From assembly GCA_903895005.1 (NCBI GenBank), contig CAITSH010000258.1:1-25489 (forward strand): a DNA stretch of 25,489 nucleotides. The letters are read 5' to 3'. Shown here in pieces: positions 8,763-17,692 of the stretch (the stretch's first letter is position 1; each line of letters begins with the position of its first letter). The notes under the pieces are model-generated. The model searched no databases. It was not told the origin of the DNA and worked only from the letters and a program-made list of their open reading frames with translations. Both the position numbers and the translations under genes were made by a program. The stretch is from an uncultured Pseudomonadota bacterium (GTDB taxonomy: Bacteria > Pseudomonadota > Gammaproteobacteria > Burkholderiales > SG8-39).

Positions 8763-11603
8763 CTAGGCCGCCTTCTTGCGCTCCAGCACCGGCTTGAGGT
8801 AGCGGCCGGTGAAGCTCAGCGGATTTTCAGCGATGTCTTCGGGGGTGCCCTCGCCAATGATCTGCCCGCCGCCATCACCACCCTCCGGCCCCATATCGAC
8901 CACCCAGTCGGCGGTCTTGATCACGTCGAGGTTGTGCTCAATCACGACCACGGTGTTGCCATGGTCGCGCAGTGCGTGCAATACCGAGAGCAGCAGTTTG
9001 ACGTCGTGAAAGTGCAGGCCGGTGGTGGGCTCGTCGAGGAAGTACAGCGTGCGTCCGGTGTCGCGTTTGGATAATTCCAGGGCGAGCTTTACGCGTTGTG
9101 CCTCGCCACCTGAGAGCGTGGTGGCCGACTGGCCCAGCTTGATGTAGCCAAGCCCCACCTCAAGCAGCGTGAAAAGCTTGCGTTCGACCATGGGCACCGC
9201 ACGGAAAAATTCGTGCGCATGCTCCACCGTCATTTCCAGCACATCCTGGATGGTGCTGCCCTTGTAGCGGATTTCCAGGGTCTCGCGGTTGTAGCGCCGG
9301 CCGTGGCAGACGTCGCAGGGCACGTAGATATCCGGGAGGAAATGCATCTCCACCTTGATTACGCCGTCGCCCTGGCAGGCTTCGCAGCGTCCGCCCTTTA
9401 CATTGAACGAGAATCGTCCCGGACCGTAGCCGCGCTCGCGCGCCGCCGGCACGCCGGCAAACAGGTCGCGTATCGGGGTGAAGAGGCCGGTATAGGTGGC
9501 GGGATTGGAGCGCGGCGTCCGGCCGATGGGGCTCTGGTCGACGTTGATGACCTTGTCGAAATGCTCGAGGCCCCTCAGCGATTCAAATGGCGCGGGTTCG
9601 GTCGAGCTGCCGTAGAGTTCGCGCGCGACTTCGGCGTACAGTGTGTCGTTGATCAGCGTCGACTTGCCCGAGCCCGATACGCCGGTGACGCACACCAGCA
9701 GTCCCACCGGCAGGTCGAGGTCGACGTTCTTGAGGTTGTTTCCGGTTGCGCCCTTCAGCCTGAGCATGCGGTGTTTTTCCGGGCGGCGGCGGCGATCGGG
9801 TAAGGGAATGGCGAGCTTGCCCGATAGGTATTGGCCAGTCAGCGAGGCCTCGTTTTTCAGGATCTCGGCAGGGGTGCCCTCGGCGACGACGCGGCCGCCG
9901 TGTTCACCCGCGCCCGGCCCCATGTCGATGACGTGGTCGGCGCAGAAAATGGCCTCCTCGTCGTGTTCGACCACGATCACGGTGTTGCCAAGGTCTCGCA
10001 GGTGCTTGAGCGTATCGAGCAGCCGGCCGTTGTCGCGCTGGTGCAGACCGATCGACGGTTCGTCGAGGACGTACATCACGCCGGTGAGGCCCGAGCCGAT
10101 CTGCGAGGCGAGGCGGATGCGTTGCGCCTCGCCGCCCGAGAGCGTGTCGGCGGAGCGGTCCAGCGAAAGGTAATCGAGGCCGACGTTGACCAGGAATTTC
10201 AGTCGTGAGGCGATCTCATTGATGATGCGTTCGGCGATCGATTGCTTAGCCCCGGGCAGGGTGAGTTTGCTGAAAAACGCCAGGCTGCTCTTTAGCGGGA
10301 TGCCGCTGATCTGGTAGATCGCGCGCTCGTCGCCCTGCGGCCCGACGCGCACGTTGCGGGCTTCGCGCCGCAGGCGCGTGCCTTCGCAGGCGGGGCAGGC
10401 CTTGTGGTTCAGGTATTTTGCAAGTTCCTCGCGCACCACCACCGAGTCTGTTTCGCGGTAACGCCGCTGCAGGTTGTGCACCACGCCCTCGAAGGGGTGT
10501 TCCTTGATGACCGTCTTGCCGCGTTCGGACAGGTAAGAGAAGGCGACTTTTTCCTTGGTGCCGTAGAGGACGATTTGTTGCGCCTCCTCGGTCAGGCGCG
10601 CAAACGGCTTGTCGACGTCGAACTTGAAGTGCGCCGCGAGGCTGGTGAGCATCTGGAAATAAAACTGGTTGCGCCGGTCCCATCCCTTTACGGCCCCGCT
10701 GGCGAGGGAGAGATCAGGGAAGGCGACCACGCGCTTGGGGTCGAAGAACTCGATGATCCCAAGGCCGTCGCAATCGGGGCAGGCGCCCATCGGATTGTTG
10801 AACGAGAACAGGCGTGGCTCGAGTTCCGCGAGCGAGTAATCGCACACCGGGCACGAGAACTTGGCGGAAAAAAGGTGTTCCTTGCCGCCGTCCAGTTCGA
10901 CCGCAATGGCGCGGCCCTCGGCATGGCGCAGGGCGGTTTCGAAGGATTCTGCGATGCGCTGCTTGGCATCGACGCGCACCTTGAGGCGGTCGACAACCAC
11001 CTCCACCGTGTGCTTTGAATTTTTGGCGAGCTTGGGAAGGGCGTCTATGTCGTGAACCTTGCCGTCGATGCGCAGGCGCACAAAGCCCTGCGACCGTAAT
11101 TCGGCAAAGAGGTCCGCCTGTTCGCCTTTTCGTTCGGCCACCACCGGCGAGAGGATCATGATGCGCGTGTCCTCGGGGAGTGCCAGCACGTGGTCGACCA
11201 TCTGTGACACCGACTGTGCGGCCAGGGGCAGGTTGTGGTCCGGGCAATAGGGCGTGCCCACGCGCGCGAAAAGCAGGCGCAGGTAATCGTGGATTTCCGT
11301 GACGGTACCCACCGTCGAGCGCGGGTTGTGGCTGGTGGCTTTTTGCTCGATGGCAATCGCCGGCGACAGGCCCTCGATCAGGTCAACGTCGGGCTTTTCC
11401 ATCAACTGCAGGAATTGACGCGCGTAGGCCGACAGCGATTCGACGTAACGCCGCTGCCCTTCGGCGTACAGCGTGTCGAACGCGAGGGAACTCTTACCCG
11501 AGCCCGACAGGCCGGTGACCACGACCAGCTTGTTGCGCGGCAGGTCGAGGCTGACGTTTTTCAGGTTGTGCGTTCGTGCGCCGCGTATGCGGATTTGATC
11601 CAT
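8763..11603 (-). CDS. uvrA: UvrA, excinuclease ABC subunit A
   Basis: A full-length 946-residue DNA damage recognition ATPase (E. coli 940). The first Walker A is GLSGSGKSS at residues 31-39, and the second, GVSGSGKST, lies in the C-terminal half. Both ABC signature and Walker B blocks are intact ([13 protein letters not shown] with [10 protein letters not shown], and [13 protein letters not shown] with [10 protein letters not shown]). The zinc-binding pairs CPVC/CPDC and CEAC/CDVC are present. With UvrB and UvrC it starts nucleotide excision repair. The ATG has no clear Shine-Dalgarno sequence, and I see no LexA box (CTGT-N8-ACAG) upstream. It is divergent from the YajR-type transporter and is followed closely by oxyR. 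Confidence 0.98.
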   Translation of the reverse strand: MDQIRIRGARTHNLKNVSLDLPRNKLVVVTGLSGSGKSSLAFDTLYAEGQRRYVESLSAYARQFLQLMEKPDVDLIEGLSPAIAIEQKATSHNPRSTVGTVTEIHDYLRLLFARVGTPYCPDHNLPLAAQSVSQMVDHVLALPEDTRIMILSPVVAERKGEQADLFAELRSQGFVRLRIDGKVHDIDALPKLAKNSKHTVEVVVDRLKVRVDAKQRIAESFETALRHAEGRAIAVELDGGKEHLFSAKFSCPVCDYSLAELEPRLFSFNNPMGACPDCDGLGIIEFFDPKRVVAFPDLSLASGAVKGWDRRNQFYFQMLTSLAAHFKFDVDKPFARLTEEAQQIVLYGTKEKVAFSYLSERGKTVIKEHPFEGVVHNLQRRYRETDSVVVREELAKYLNHKACPACEGTRLRREARNVRVGPQGDERAIYQISGIPLKSSLAFFSKLTLPGAKQSIAERIINEIASRLKFLVNVGLDYLSLDRSADTLSGGEAQRIRLASQIGSGLTGVMYVLDEPSIGLHQRDNGRLLDTLKHLRDLGNTVIVVEHDEEAIFCADHVIDMGPGAGEHGGRVVAEGTPAEILKNEASLTGQYLSGKLAIPLPDRRRRPEKHRMLRLKGATGNNLKNVDLDLPVGLLVCVTGVSGSGKSTLINDTLYAEVARELYGSSTEPAPFESLRGLEHFDKVINVDQSPIGRTPRSNPATYTGLFTPIRDLFAGVPAARERGYGPGRFSFNVKGGRCEACQGDGVIKVEMHFLPDIYVPCDVCHGRRYNRETLEIRYKGSTIQDVLEMTVEHAHEFFRAVPMVERKLFTLLEVGLGYIKLGQSATTLSGGEAQRVKLALELSKRDTGRTLYFLDEPTTGLHFHDVKLLLSVLHALRDHGNTVVVIEHNLDVIKTADWVVDMGPEGGDGGGQIIGEGTPEDIAENPLSFTGRYLKPVLERKKAA

Positions 11604-11677
11604 TCGGGAGGTAACCAGGGTGAGTGGAAAGCCAAACCTGCTACTATACTTAATTCGAAAGCCCAGTCCCCAGTTTC
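11604..11677. promoter_or_regulatory. Divergent uvrA / YajR-type transporter promoter region
   Basis: This 74-bp gap must hold the promoters of both genes. TATACT at 11645-11650 (5 of 6) can serve as a -10 box for the plus-strand gene, starting near 11657, but no good -35 is placed. The same AT-rich core reads TATAGT on the minus strand and could serve uvrA. The overlap suggests the two promoters compete. The purine-rich GGGAGGT at 11606-11612 is on the plus strand and does not serve uvrA. Confidence 0.35.
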
Positions 11678-13057
11678 ATGCAGTTTTCCCCTTCATCCGG
11701 CCGGATGTCCCCCCTGGAACTCCGCGCAAGCCTGTCGCTCGCCTCGATTTTCGCGTTGCGCATGCTTGGCTTGTTCCTGATCCTGCCGGTTTTTGCCATT
11801 CATGCGGCCCATTTGAAGGGCGGGGACAGCCAGACACTGGTGGGAGTTGCGCTCGGAACCTACGGTCTCACCCAGGCGATCCTGCAACTGCCCTTTGGGA
11901 TGGCCTCAGACCGCTGGGGACGCAAACCGGTGATCGTGTTCGGGCTCATCCTGTTTGCCATCGGCAGCTTTGTCGCGGCCGCGACCGACGACATCTGGAC
12001 CACCATTCTTGGGCGCTCCATACAGGGAGCTGGCGCGATTTCATCGGCGGTGGTGGCCTTTACGGCCGATCTCACCCGCGAAGAGCATCGCACCAAGGCA
12101 ATGGCGCTGATAGGCGCGTCCATCGGGCTGATGTTCGCGCTGTCGCTGGTCGTTGCACCGCTTCTTTATCAGAGCGTCGGCATGGGCGGTATTTTCAGCC
12201 TGACCGGGGTGCTCGCCCTTGCGGCCATCTGGGTGGTGACCATGGTTGTGCCGCCCGAATCGGCGGCGGTTGCGCCCTACAGGGAGGGGGGGGGCGGCGA
12301 TTTGTGGAAGGTGCTGCGCAATCCGGAGCTGCTGCGACTCAACCTGGGTATTTTCGCGTTGCACATGGTGCTCATGGCGATATTCGTCGTCATTCCGCTT
12401 GCGCTGGTGCGGGTCGGCGGCCTGGATGCCCAGGCGCACTGGAAGGTCTACCTGCCGGTGGTGCTCGCGTCCTTTGCGGTGATGATGCCGGTGATCGGGT
12501 TCATGGAAAAAAAGGGGCGCCTGAAGCCCGTTTACCTTGCCTGCATTTGGGGCATGGCGCTGATTCAACTCGGTTTGTGGCTGGGTATCGGCAGTTTTCC
12601 CCTGCTGGTGGTGCTGTTGTTCGGCTTTTTTGCGGTGTTCAACGTGCTGGAGGCGACGCTGCCCTCCCTGGTGTCGCGCATTGCACCGCCGGCCGCCAAG
12701 GGCACTGCCATCGGTGTCTACAACACCACCCAGGCCCTGGGCCTTTTCGTGGGGGGGGCGGCCGGGGGCTGGTTGGCGCAAAATAAAGGCGAGGCCTCGG
12801 TGTTTGTATTCGGATTCGTGCTTACCGCGTTATGGGGAATAGCAGCCCTGTCGATGAAGGCGCCACCCGTGACGGCAAGTCGCACGGTTGCGCTGTCCGC
12901 GGTGGCTGATCCGGCCGCGTTGCGCGCGCGGCTGGTATCCGTTCGCGGGGTGCGTGAAGCGATTTTGGTACCCGAGCAGGGCGTGGCGTATTTGACGGTG
13001 AATCCGGATGCCTGGGATGAGCAGGCCGTTAACAATTTGATCAATGGAGGAATCTGA
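11678..13057 (+). CDS. MFS transporter, YajR type with C-terminal cytoplasmic YAM-like domain
   Basis: A 459-residue major facilitator with about 12 hydrophobic segments. The motif A loop [16 protein letters not shown] lies between TM2 and TM3. A loop with a GGGG stretch (residues 203-206) lies between the two six-helix halves. After the last helix a roughly 60-residue soluble tail ([20 protein letters not shown]...[11 protein letters not shown]) looks like the ferredoxin-fold YAM domain of E. coli YajR, which is 454 residues long. Its substrate is unknown. Two G tracts (G9 and G8) lie in the coding sequence. No Shine-Dalgarno precedes the ATG at 11678; [10 protein letters not shown] at 11705 is an alternative start. 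The stop is one base from the ssb ATG. Confidence 0.88.
   Translation: MQFSPSSGRMSPLELRASLSLASIFALRMLGLFLILPVFAIHAAHLKGGDSQTLVGVALGTYGLTQAILQLPFGMASDRWGRKPVIVFGLILFAIGSFVAAATDDIWTTILGRSIQGAGAISSAVVAFTADLTREEHRTKAMALIGASIGLMFALSLVVAPLLYQSVGMGGIFSLTGVLALAAIWVVTMVVPPESAAVAPYREGGGGDLWKVLRNPELLRLNLGIFALHMVLMAIFVVIPLALVRVGGLDAQAHWKVYLPVVLASFAVMMPVIGFMEKKGRLKPVYLACIWGMALIQLGLWLGIGSFPLLVVLLFGFFAVFNVLEATLPSLVSRIAPPAAKGTAIGVYNTTQALGLFVGGAAGGWLAQNKGEASVFVFGFVLTALWGIAALSMKAPPVTASRTVALSAVADPAALRARLVSVRGVREAILVPEQGVAYLTVNPDAWDEQAVNNLINGGI
12286..12294 (+). repeat. Homopolymeric G9 tract inside the YajR-type gene
   Basis: Nine consecutive G residues encode part of REGGGGD in the central cytoplasmic loop. 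The reading frame is intact in this sequence. Loss or gain of one G would truncate the carrier halfway. Confidence 0.9.
12751..12758 (+). repeat. Homopolymeric G8 tract inside the YajR-type gene
   Basis: Eight consecutive G residues encode VGGA in a late transmembrane segment of the same carrier. It is the second long G tract in this gene, and the frame is intact. Confidence 0.9.
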
Positions 13058-13058
13058 C

Positions 13059-13523
13059 ATGGCTTCGGTTAATAAAGTGATTTTGGTCGGTAATCTGGGC
13101 AAGGATCCCGAAACACGCTACATGCCCGAGGGTGGCGCGATCACCAATATCACCATGGCCACCACGCACACGTGGAAGGACAAGGGGAGCGGCGACAAAA
13201 AAGAAGAAACCGAATGGCATCGTGTGTCGTTTTTCGGCCGCCTCGCCGAGATTGCCGGTGAGTACCTGAAAAAGGGCTCGCCCTGCTACGTGGAGGGTCG
13301 CCTTCGCACGCGCAAATGGACCGACAAGGAAGGCAACGACCGCTACACCACTGAAATCGTCGCCGATTCGATGCAGTTGCTCGGCAGCAAGCGCGACGGC
13401 GGCGGGGGCGACGCGATGCGCGAACCGCCGTCCGAGTTCAGCCGTGCCGAGACGAGCAGCAAGCCGGCCGCGAAAAAGCCGGCCGGGCAGATCAACGACA
13501 TGGACGACGATATTCCGTTCTAG
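13059..13523 (+). CDS. ssb: Single-stranded DNA-binding protein
   Basis: A 154-residue SSB. The OB fold ([21 protein letters not shown] to about residue 110) is followed by a low-complexity Gly/Ala/Lys/Pro linker and the acidic tip DMDDDIPF, which recruits SSB-interacting proteins. I chose the ATG at 13059 because GGAGG (13046-13050) is correctly spaced and the family begins MASVNKV; an in-frame start at 13044 adds five unlike residues. The ribosome site lies within the last codons of the transporter gene and only one base separates the stop from this ATG, so translation is probably coupled. A short inverted repeat (AGTCCG/CGGACT) follows the stop but has no T tract. Confidence 0.97.
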   Translation: MASVNKVILVGNLGKDPETRYMPEGGAITNITMATTHTWKDKGSGDKKEETEWHRVSFFGRLAEIAGEYLKKGSPCYVEGRLRTRKWTDKEGNDRYTTEIVADSMQLLGSKRDGGGGDAMREPPSEFSRAETSSKPAAKKPAGQINDMDDDIPF

Positions 13524-13633
13524 TCCGTGAAGTTCGGACTGTCGGGACGTCATCGGGGGTTTGCACTGCGGCGGGGTTGCTCTTTGCTTGGGGGACCATA
13601 CGTTCAAGAATCCTCGTTGTTGTGCGTCGTTTA

Positions 13634-13661
13634 TTGGGAATTAGGTATTGCATGATATAAA
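13634..13661 (+). promoter_or_regulatory. Candidate sigma-70 promoter of the cytochrome c-P460 gene
   Basis: TTGGGA (13634-13639) and TATAAA (13656-13661, 5 of 6) are 16 bp apart in the 224-bp gap behind ssb. The predicted start near 13668 leaves a leader of about 80 nt before the ATG at 13748. Confidence 0.4.
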
Positions 13662-13747
13662 TCGGTCGCTAAAGAGGTCTTCGTGTTTTTCGTAACAGGC
13701 AACAGGGCAACCCGTTCGATTACGGCGAACTTAACGAGGAGGATCAC

Positions 13748-14596
13748 ATGCGTTTCGAATTCGAGATACCCGCCGCCGTAAAGGCGTATTGCCAGTTGCC
13801 GGCCGCGAGTCTGGCGATTTCCTTGCTGTTCCCGGGGCTGGTGCTGGCGCAAGCCGACGCCACGGCAGGGCGCGCCAAGGTGGAAGTTGCGTGCGCCGCA
13901 TGTCACGGGTCCAATGGGGTGAGTGTGTCCGACACCATTCCCAACCTGGCGGGACAGAAGGCGGCCTACCTCGAAGCCCAGTTGCGCGCGCTGAAAAGCG
14001 GCACACGGCGCAACGCGGTGATGAATGCGATCGCGACCCAATTGAGTCCGCAAGAGATTTCCAACGTGGCGGCGTACTTCGCATCGCTTCCGGGTGCATC
14101 CAGTGCGGCGACAAAGTCGGCACTCCTGCCGGCGCTCGTCAAAACCAACGCGACCCTGCCTGCTAACTACAAGACCACGTTCACCATGTATCAGACGGTG
14201 AACCGTCCGGATATCAACCAGGTGCGCTACCTTTACGCCAACGATGTCGCGCTGCGCGCCGCGCGCGATGGCAAGTCCCTGCCAGACGGCTCCCTGCTGG
14301 TGCTGGAGCAACATGCGGCCAAGCTCGGATCCGACGGCAAGCCGGTCACCGGTAGCGACGGCTTCTACGTGGCGGAGAAGTTCGTCGCGTACACTGTGAT
14401 GGAGCGCGGCAATGGCTGGGGCAAGGACATTCCTGAAAACCTGCGCAACGAAGACTGGCATTACGCGGCCTATTCGCCCGACCGCCAGCTGCGCCCTGCC
14501 AACCAGGCCGAATGCCTGGCCTGCCACAAACCGCTGGACAAGGACAGTTACATGTTCTCCATCAAGGCCCTGACCGAGACGGCGAAAAAGCGCTAG
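13748..14596 (+). CDS. Periplasmic dihaem protein: cytochrome c domain fused to a cytochrome P460 domain
   Basis: A 282-residue protein with an N-terminal signal sequence (hydrophobic run SLAISLLFPGLVLA, cleavage near residue 34). A class I cytochrome c domain follows with C49-A-A-C52-H53 and a likely Met92 ligand, ending near residue 115. The rest (about 138-275) resembles the cytochrome P460 / cytochrome c'-beta family: QVRYLYANDVALRAARDGK, LPDGSLLVLE, a Trp/Tyr-rich strand near residue 235, then C256-L-A-C259-H260 near the C-terminus. P460 proteins oxidise hydroxylamine or bind NO; which applies here is unknown. The fused cytochrome c would act as an in-built electron shuttle (inference). 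AGGAGG at 13737-13742 supports the start. Confidence 0.82.
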   Translation: MRFEFEIPAAVKAYCQLPAASLAISLLFPGLVLAQADATAGRAKVEVACAACHGSNGVSVSDTIPNLAGQKAAYLEAQLRALKSGTRRNAVMNAIATQLSPQEISNVAAYFASLPGASSAATKSALLPALVKTNATLPANYKTTFTMYQTVNRPDINQVRYLYANDVALRAARDGKSLPDGSLLVLEQHAAKLGSDGKPVTGSDGFYVAEKFVAYTVMERGNGWGKDIPENLRNEDWHYAAYSPDRQLRPANQAECLACHKPLDKDSYMFSIKALTETAKKR

Positions 14597-14609
14597 CAAG
14601 TCGTCCGGC

Positions 14610-14640
14610 CCGGGGCTTCGAAAGCGAAAGTCGCCCCCGG
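14610..14640 (+). other. GC-rich hairpin behind the cytochrome c-P460 gene
   Basis: CCGGGGC (14610-14616) pairs with GCCCCCGG (14633-14640) with one bulge. An inner TTCG/CGAA stem (14617-14628) closes an AAAG loop. It lies 14 nt behind the stop. No T tract follows, so it may be an mRNA 3' stabiliser or a poor terminator. The remainder of the gap to 14762 holds a short GCTCAT/ATGAGC palindrome and no recognised promoter. Confidence 0.35.
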
Positions 14641-14762
14641 CAAGCTCATGATGAGCGGTTCTGGCATCGCGAAAGTCCTTAACATCGGTGCCATTGTGAA
14701 ATCACCTTGTAACCCCGAGCAAGCAGCGTGGCCGGCTGAACGCCGAACCTGATTTGCGAACC

Positions 14763-17453
14763 GTGTACGACAAGCACTACCTCACACCCTTGTTCGAACC
14801 GCAGTCGGTCGCCGTAATCGGCGCCTCCGAGCGCCCTGGTGCAATCGGCGGGATCGTATTGCGCAATCTGGCCGAAGCCGCGTTTCGCGGCAAGCTTTAC
14901 GCCGTCAATCCAAAATATTCGTCAGTGTCGGGCGTACGCTGCTATCGCGACGTGGCGCAATTGCCCGCAGGGGTTGATCTTGCGGTCGTGGCAACGCCGG
15001 CGACAACCCTGCCCGCGGTGATCGAGGCGTGTGGCAGGGCGGGCATCCATGCCGCGGTGGTCATCACCGCCGGTTTCGCGGAAGCCGGTCCGGCCGGCCG
15101 GGCGCTGCAGGACGAGATGATTGCGGTGGCGCGCCGCTATCGCGTCCGTCTCATCGGCCCCAACTGCCTTGGCATCATGCGTCCGGACATCGGGCTCAAC
15201 GCCACTTTCGCCCGCGGGGGTGCGCTTGAGGGAGCGGTGGCGCTGGTTTCACAGTCAGGGGCGCTCGCCACGGCCATCCTCGACTGGGCCAATCCAAGCG
15301 GCGTGGGGTTTTCCAGCGTGATATCGCTGGGCGGCTCCGCGGATCTCGATTTCGGGGAAATACTCGATTACCTGGTGGCGGATTACCGCACGCAGCACAT
15401 CCTGCTCTACATTGAGGGGGTGCGTGATGCGCGGCGCTTCATGAGCGCGTTGCGCGCCGCATCGCGCGTCAAGCCGGTCATCGTGCTCAAGGTCGGCCGC
15501 CACGCGGCGGGCACGCGCGCCGCCGTGTCCCATACGGGAGCGATGGTGGGTGCTGACGATGTGTTCGATTCAGCGCTTGCGCGTGCCGGTGCCGTGCGGG
15601 TCACGACCATCGGCCAGTTGTTCGCTGTCGCGCAAGGCCTCACGGCGCGAATTCGTCCGCGTGGTAACCGGCTCGCCATCATCACAAACGGTGGCGGCCC
15701 CGGGGCGATGGCCGCCGACCGTGCTGCGGACCTGGGCGTGCGCCTGGCCGAGTTTTCGCCGCAGACCATGGCGTCGCTCGATGCCGTCCTGCCTTCCAAC
15801 TGGTCACACGGCAACCCGCTTGATGTGATCGGCGACGCTGATGCCGCACGTTACAAGGCCGCCGTTTCCGCGGCACTGGCCGATGTGAATGTCGACGGCG
15901 TGCTGGCGATGATGGTGCCCACTGCAGTAACCGAGACCGCGGATGCCGCGCATGCGGTCATCGATGCGGCCCAGGGCAGCGACAAGCCCCTGATCACCTG
16001 CTGGATGGGCGAGCAACTTGCATCGGCGGGCCGGCGCCTTTTCACAGAACGCCGTATCCCGACGTTCCGGACACCCGAGCCGGCGGTGGAGCTGTTCTCG
16101 TATCTCGCGGCCTACACCCGCAATCGGGAACTGCTGATGCAGACGCCGGGGCCGCTCGCCGCAGCCGAACCCTTTGACGTGGAGGCCGCAAGACGCATCA
16201 TCGAGGGCGCGCTTGCGGACGGTCGCAACACGCTGACTGGCGGGGAGTCAAAACAATTGCTGCACGTCTGCGGTATCCCGGTCAACCTTGGTGCGAGGGC
16301 AGCCAGTCTCGAAGAGGCGGAGCGACTGGCGGAACGGGCGGGCCCTGCGGTGGCGATGAAGATCGATTCGCCGGATATCACCCACAAGAGCGACGTTGGC
16401 GGTGTGCGCCTCAACCTCAGGACGCCCAAGGCGGTGCGCGGCGCATGGGAGTCAATGATGCGCGATGTCCGGGCGGCGCATCCGCAGGCGCACATATCGG
16501 GGGTGACGATAGAGCCGATGATCCAGCGCGAGGGTGCGCGCGAGTTGCTGCTCGGCGTGGCGCAGGACAAGGTGTTCGGGCCGGTGATGACCTTTGGTGC
16601 CGGTGGTGTGGCGGTGGAAGTGTTGCGCGATCGCGCCGTCGCCCTGCCGCCGCTAAATGCCATGCTGATTGCCAACATGATCGCGTCGACGCGCGTTTCC
16701 AGGATGCTTGGTGCGTTTCGCGGTGCGCCCGCCGTGAATGGCGCCGCAATCGAGTCCGCCTTGCTGCGCCTGTCGGAAATGGTCTGTGAGCTTCCCTGGA
16801 TTCAGGAACTGGACATCAACCCGCTGCTCGCCGATGCCAACGGGGTGATCGCGGTCGATGCGCGCGTGGTGGTAGCGCCGGTTGCCCCCGCGATTGACCG
16901 GTATGCGCGACTGGCAATACATCCCTATCCGACCCGCCTCGCGCGCCAATGGGAGCTTGCCGACGGGACGCCCGTGACTATGCGCCCGATCCGCCCCGAG
17001 GACGCGCAGATGGAAATGGAGTTCGTGCGCGATTTGTCCGCCGAGAGCAAGTATTTTCGTTTCATGGACACGATGCGCGAACTCACCCCTGACATGCTGG
17101 CGCGCTTCACGCAAATTGATTACGACCGCGAAATGGCCTTTGTGGCCACCATAAAGCGGGATGACGCCGAGGTGGAGATTGCAGTCGGGCGTTACGCGAC
17201 CAATCCCGACGGTGCCTCATGCGAATTCGCAGTCGTGGTCAGCGACCGCTGGCAGGGCCGCGGCCTCGCCCGGGTCATGCTCGAGGCACTGATTGCCGTT
17301 GCGCGCGAGCGTGGACTGCGGGTGATGATGGGGCACATCATGGCGAGCAACGATCGCATGCTCAAACTCGCGCTTGAACTCGGTTTTCGCATCCAGTCTG
17401 ATCCCCAGGACGGCTCGCTCAGGCAGGCCATTCTGGACCTGCAGCCAGGCTGA
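14763..17453 (+). CDS. Pat-type protein lysine acetyltransferase: acyl-CoA synthetase (NDP-forming)-like domains fused to GNAT
   Basis: About 896 residues. The N-terminus has a CoA-binding Rossmann domain (LFEPQSVAVIGASERPGAIG). Next come succinyl-CoA-ligase-like domains with the GPNCLGIM and VSHTGAMVGAD motifs. An ATP-grasp domain covers roughly 475-715 (AMKIDSPDITHKSDVGGV, ELDINPLLAD). The last 150 residues are a GNAT domain (VTMRPIRPEDA; acetyl-CoA loop SDRWQGRGLARVM). This order matches the Pat/PatZ enzymes that acetylate and silence acetyl-CoA synthetase. The GNAT core motif looks intact. No ATG fits: GTG at 14763 or TTG at 14754 are the possible starts, neither with a clear ribosome site. 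No acetyl-CoA synthetase gene lies nearby. Confidence 0.9.
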   Translation: MYDKHYLTPLFEPQSVAVIGASERPGAIGGIVLRNLAEAAFRGKLYAVNPKYSSVSGVRCYRDVAQLPAGVDLAVVATPATTLPAVIEACGRAGIHAAVVITAGFAEAGPAGRALQDEMIAVARRYRVRLIGPNCLGIMRPDIGLNATFARGGALEGAVALVSQSGALATAILDWANPSGVGFSSVISLGGSADLDFGEILDYLVADYRTQHILLYIEGVRDARRFMSALRAASRVKPVIVLKVGRHAAGTRAAVSHTGAMVGADDVFDSALARAGAVRVTTIGQLFAVAQGLTARIRPRGNRLAIITNGGGPGAMAADRAADLGVRLAEFSPQTMASLDAVLPSNWSHGNPLDVIGDADAARYKAAVSAALADVNVDGVLAMMVPTAVTETADAAHAVIDAAQGSDKPLITCWMGEQLASAGRRLFTERRIPTFRTPEPAVELFSYLAAYTRNRELLMQTPGPLAAAEPFDVEAARRIIEGALADGRNTLTGGESKQLLHVCGIPVNLGARAASLEEAERLAERAGPAVAMKIDSPDITHKSDVGGVRLNLRTPKAVRGAWESMMRDVRAAHPQAHISGVTIEPMIQREGARELLLGVAQDKVFGPVMTFGAGGVAVEVLRDRAVALPPLNAMLIANMIASTRVSRMLGAFRGAPAVNGAAIESALLRLSEMVCELPWIQELDINPLLADANGVIAVDARVVVAPVAPAIDRYARLAIHPYPTRLARQWELADGTPVTMRPIRPEDAQMEMEFVRDLSAESKYFRFMDTMRELTPDMLARFTQIDYDREMAFVATIKRDDAEVEIAVGRYATNPDGASCEFAVVVSDRWQGRGLARVMLEALIAVARERGLRVMMGHIMASNDRMLKLALELGFRIQSDPQDGSLRQAILDLQPG

Positions 17454-17490
17454 CCGCTATATGCCAGCAAGGGGATGTTGCGCTGCGGCT

Positions 17491-17527
17491 TTACTTATTA
17501 AATTATTATTTACTAATATACGAATAT
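17491..17527. promoter_or_regulatory. AT-rich control region upstream of soxC
   Basis: In the 229-bp gap between the Pat gene and soxC, this stretch is almost pure A/T in a GC-rich background. It contains the inverted repeat TAAAT-TATT-ATTTA (17499-17512) and ATAT-ACGA-ATAT just after. Sox operons are often controlled by ArsR-family repressors that bind such AT-rich imperfect palindromes, so it is a candidate promoter/operator. I could not assign -35/-10 boxes with confidence. Confidence 0.4.
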
Positions 17528-17647
17528 GAAAGAGACGAGGTCACCTTAGCGACCTTGGCATCACACATTCCGCAGGCTTGCCGTTTGCCCAGACGTCCCG
17601 GACGTAAAGGCCAATAAGCCAGGCCAAGTACACAGGAGGAAGCGAGC

Positions 17648-17692
17648 GTGAAAGGTTTGCACTTTCCCGCCCGACGGTTTGGATGGACCTGA
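17648..17692 (+). CDS. Possible 14-codon leader ORF coupled to soxC
   Basis: A perfect AGGAGG (17634-17639) sits 8 nt before a GTG that opens a 14-codon frame (VKGLHFPARRFGWT) ending in TGA at 17690-17692. This TGA overlaps an ATG at 17692 in the soxC frame (TGATG). soxC itself has no ribosome site before either ATG (17683 or 17692). The layout suggests reinitiation from a leader peptide, but so short a frame could be chance. Confidence 0.3.
   Translation: MKGLHFPARRFGWT

Noticed and set aside
7785..9074. 429-codon plus-strand frame across oxyR and the end of uvrA
   Set aside because: Both minus-strand genes are clear full-length family members. The plus frame is a composition shadow.
11604..11677. 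LexA (SOS) box ahead of uvrA
   Set aside because: I searched for CTGT-N8-ACAG and close variants. The nearest string begins CTGCTACTATAC and lacks the second half, so SOS control is not supported.
11620..12786. 388-codon plus-strand frame starting GTG behind a good GGGAGGT
   Set aside because: The ribosome-like sequence is tempting, but the frame overlaps the YajR-type gene in another phase and its product is low-complexity with no recognisable domain.
13530..13555. Intrinsic terminator behind ssb
   Set aside because: The AGTCCG/CGGACT inverted repeat spans the stop region but has only 6 bp and no T tract.
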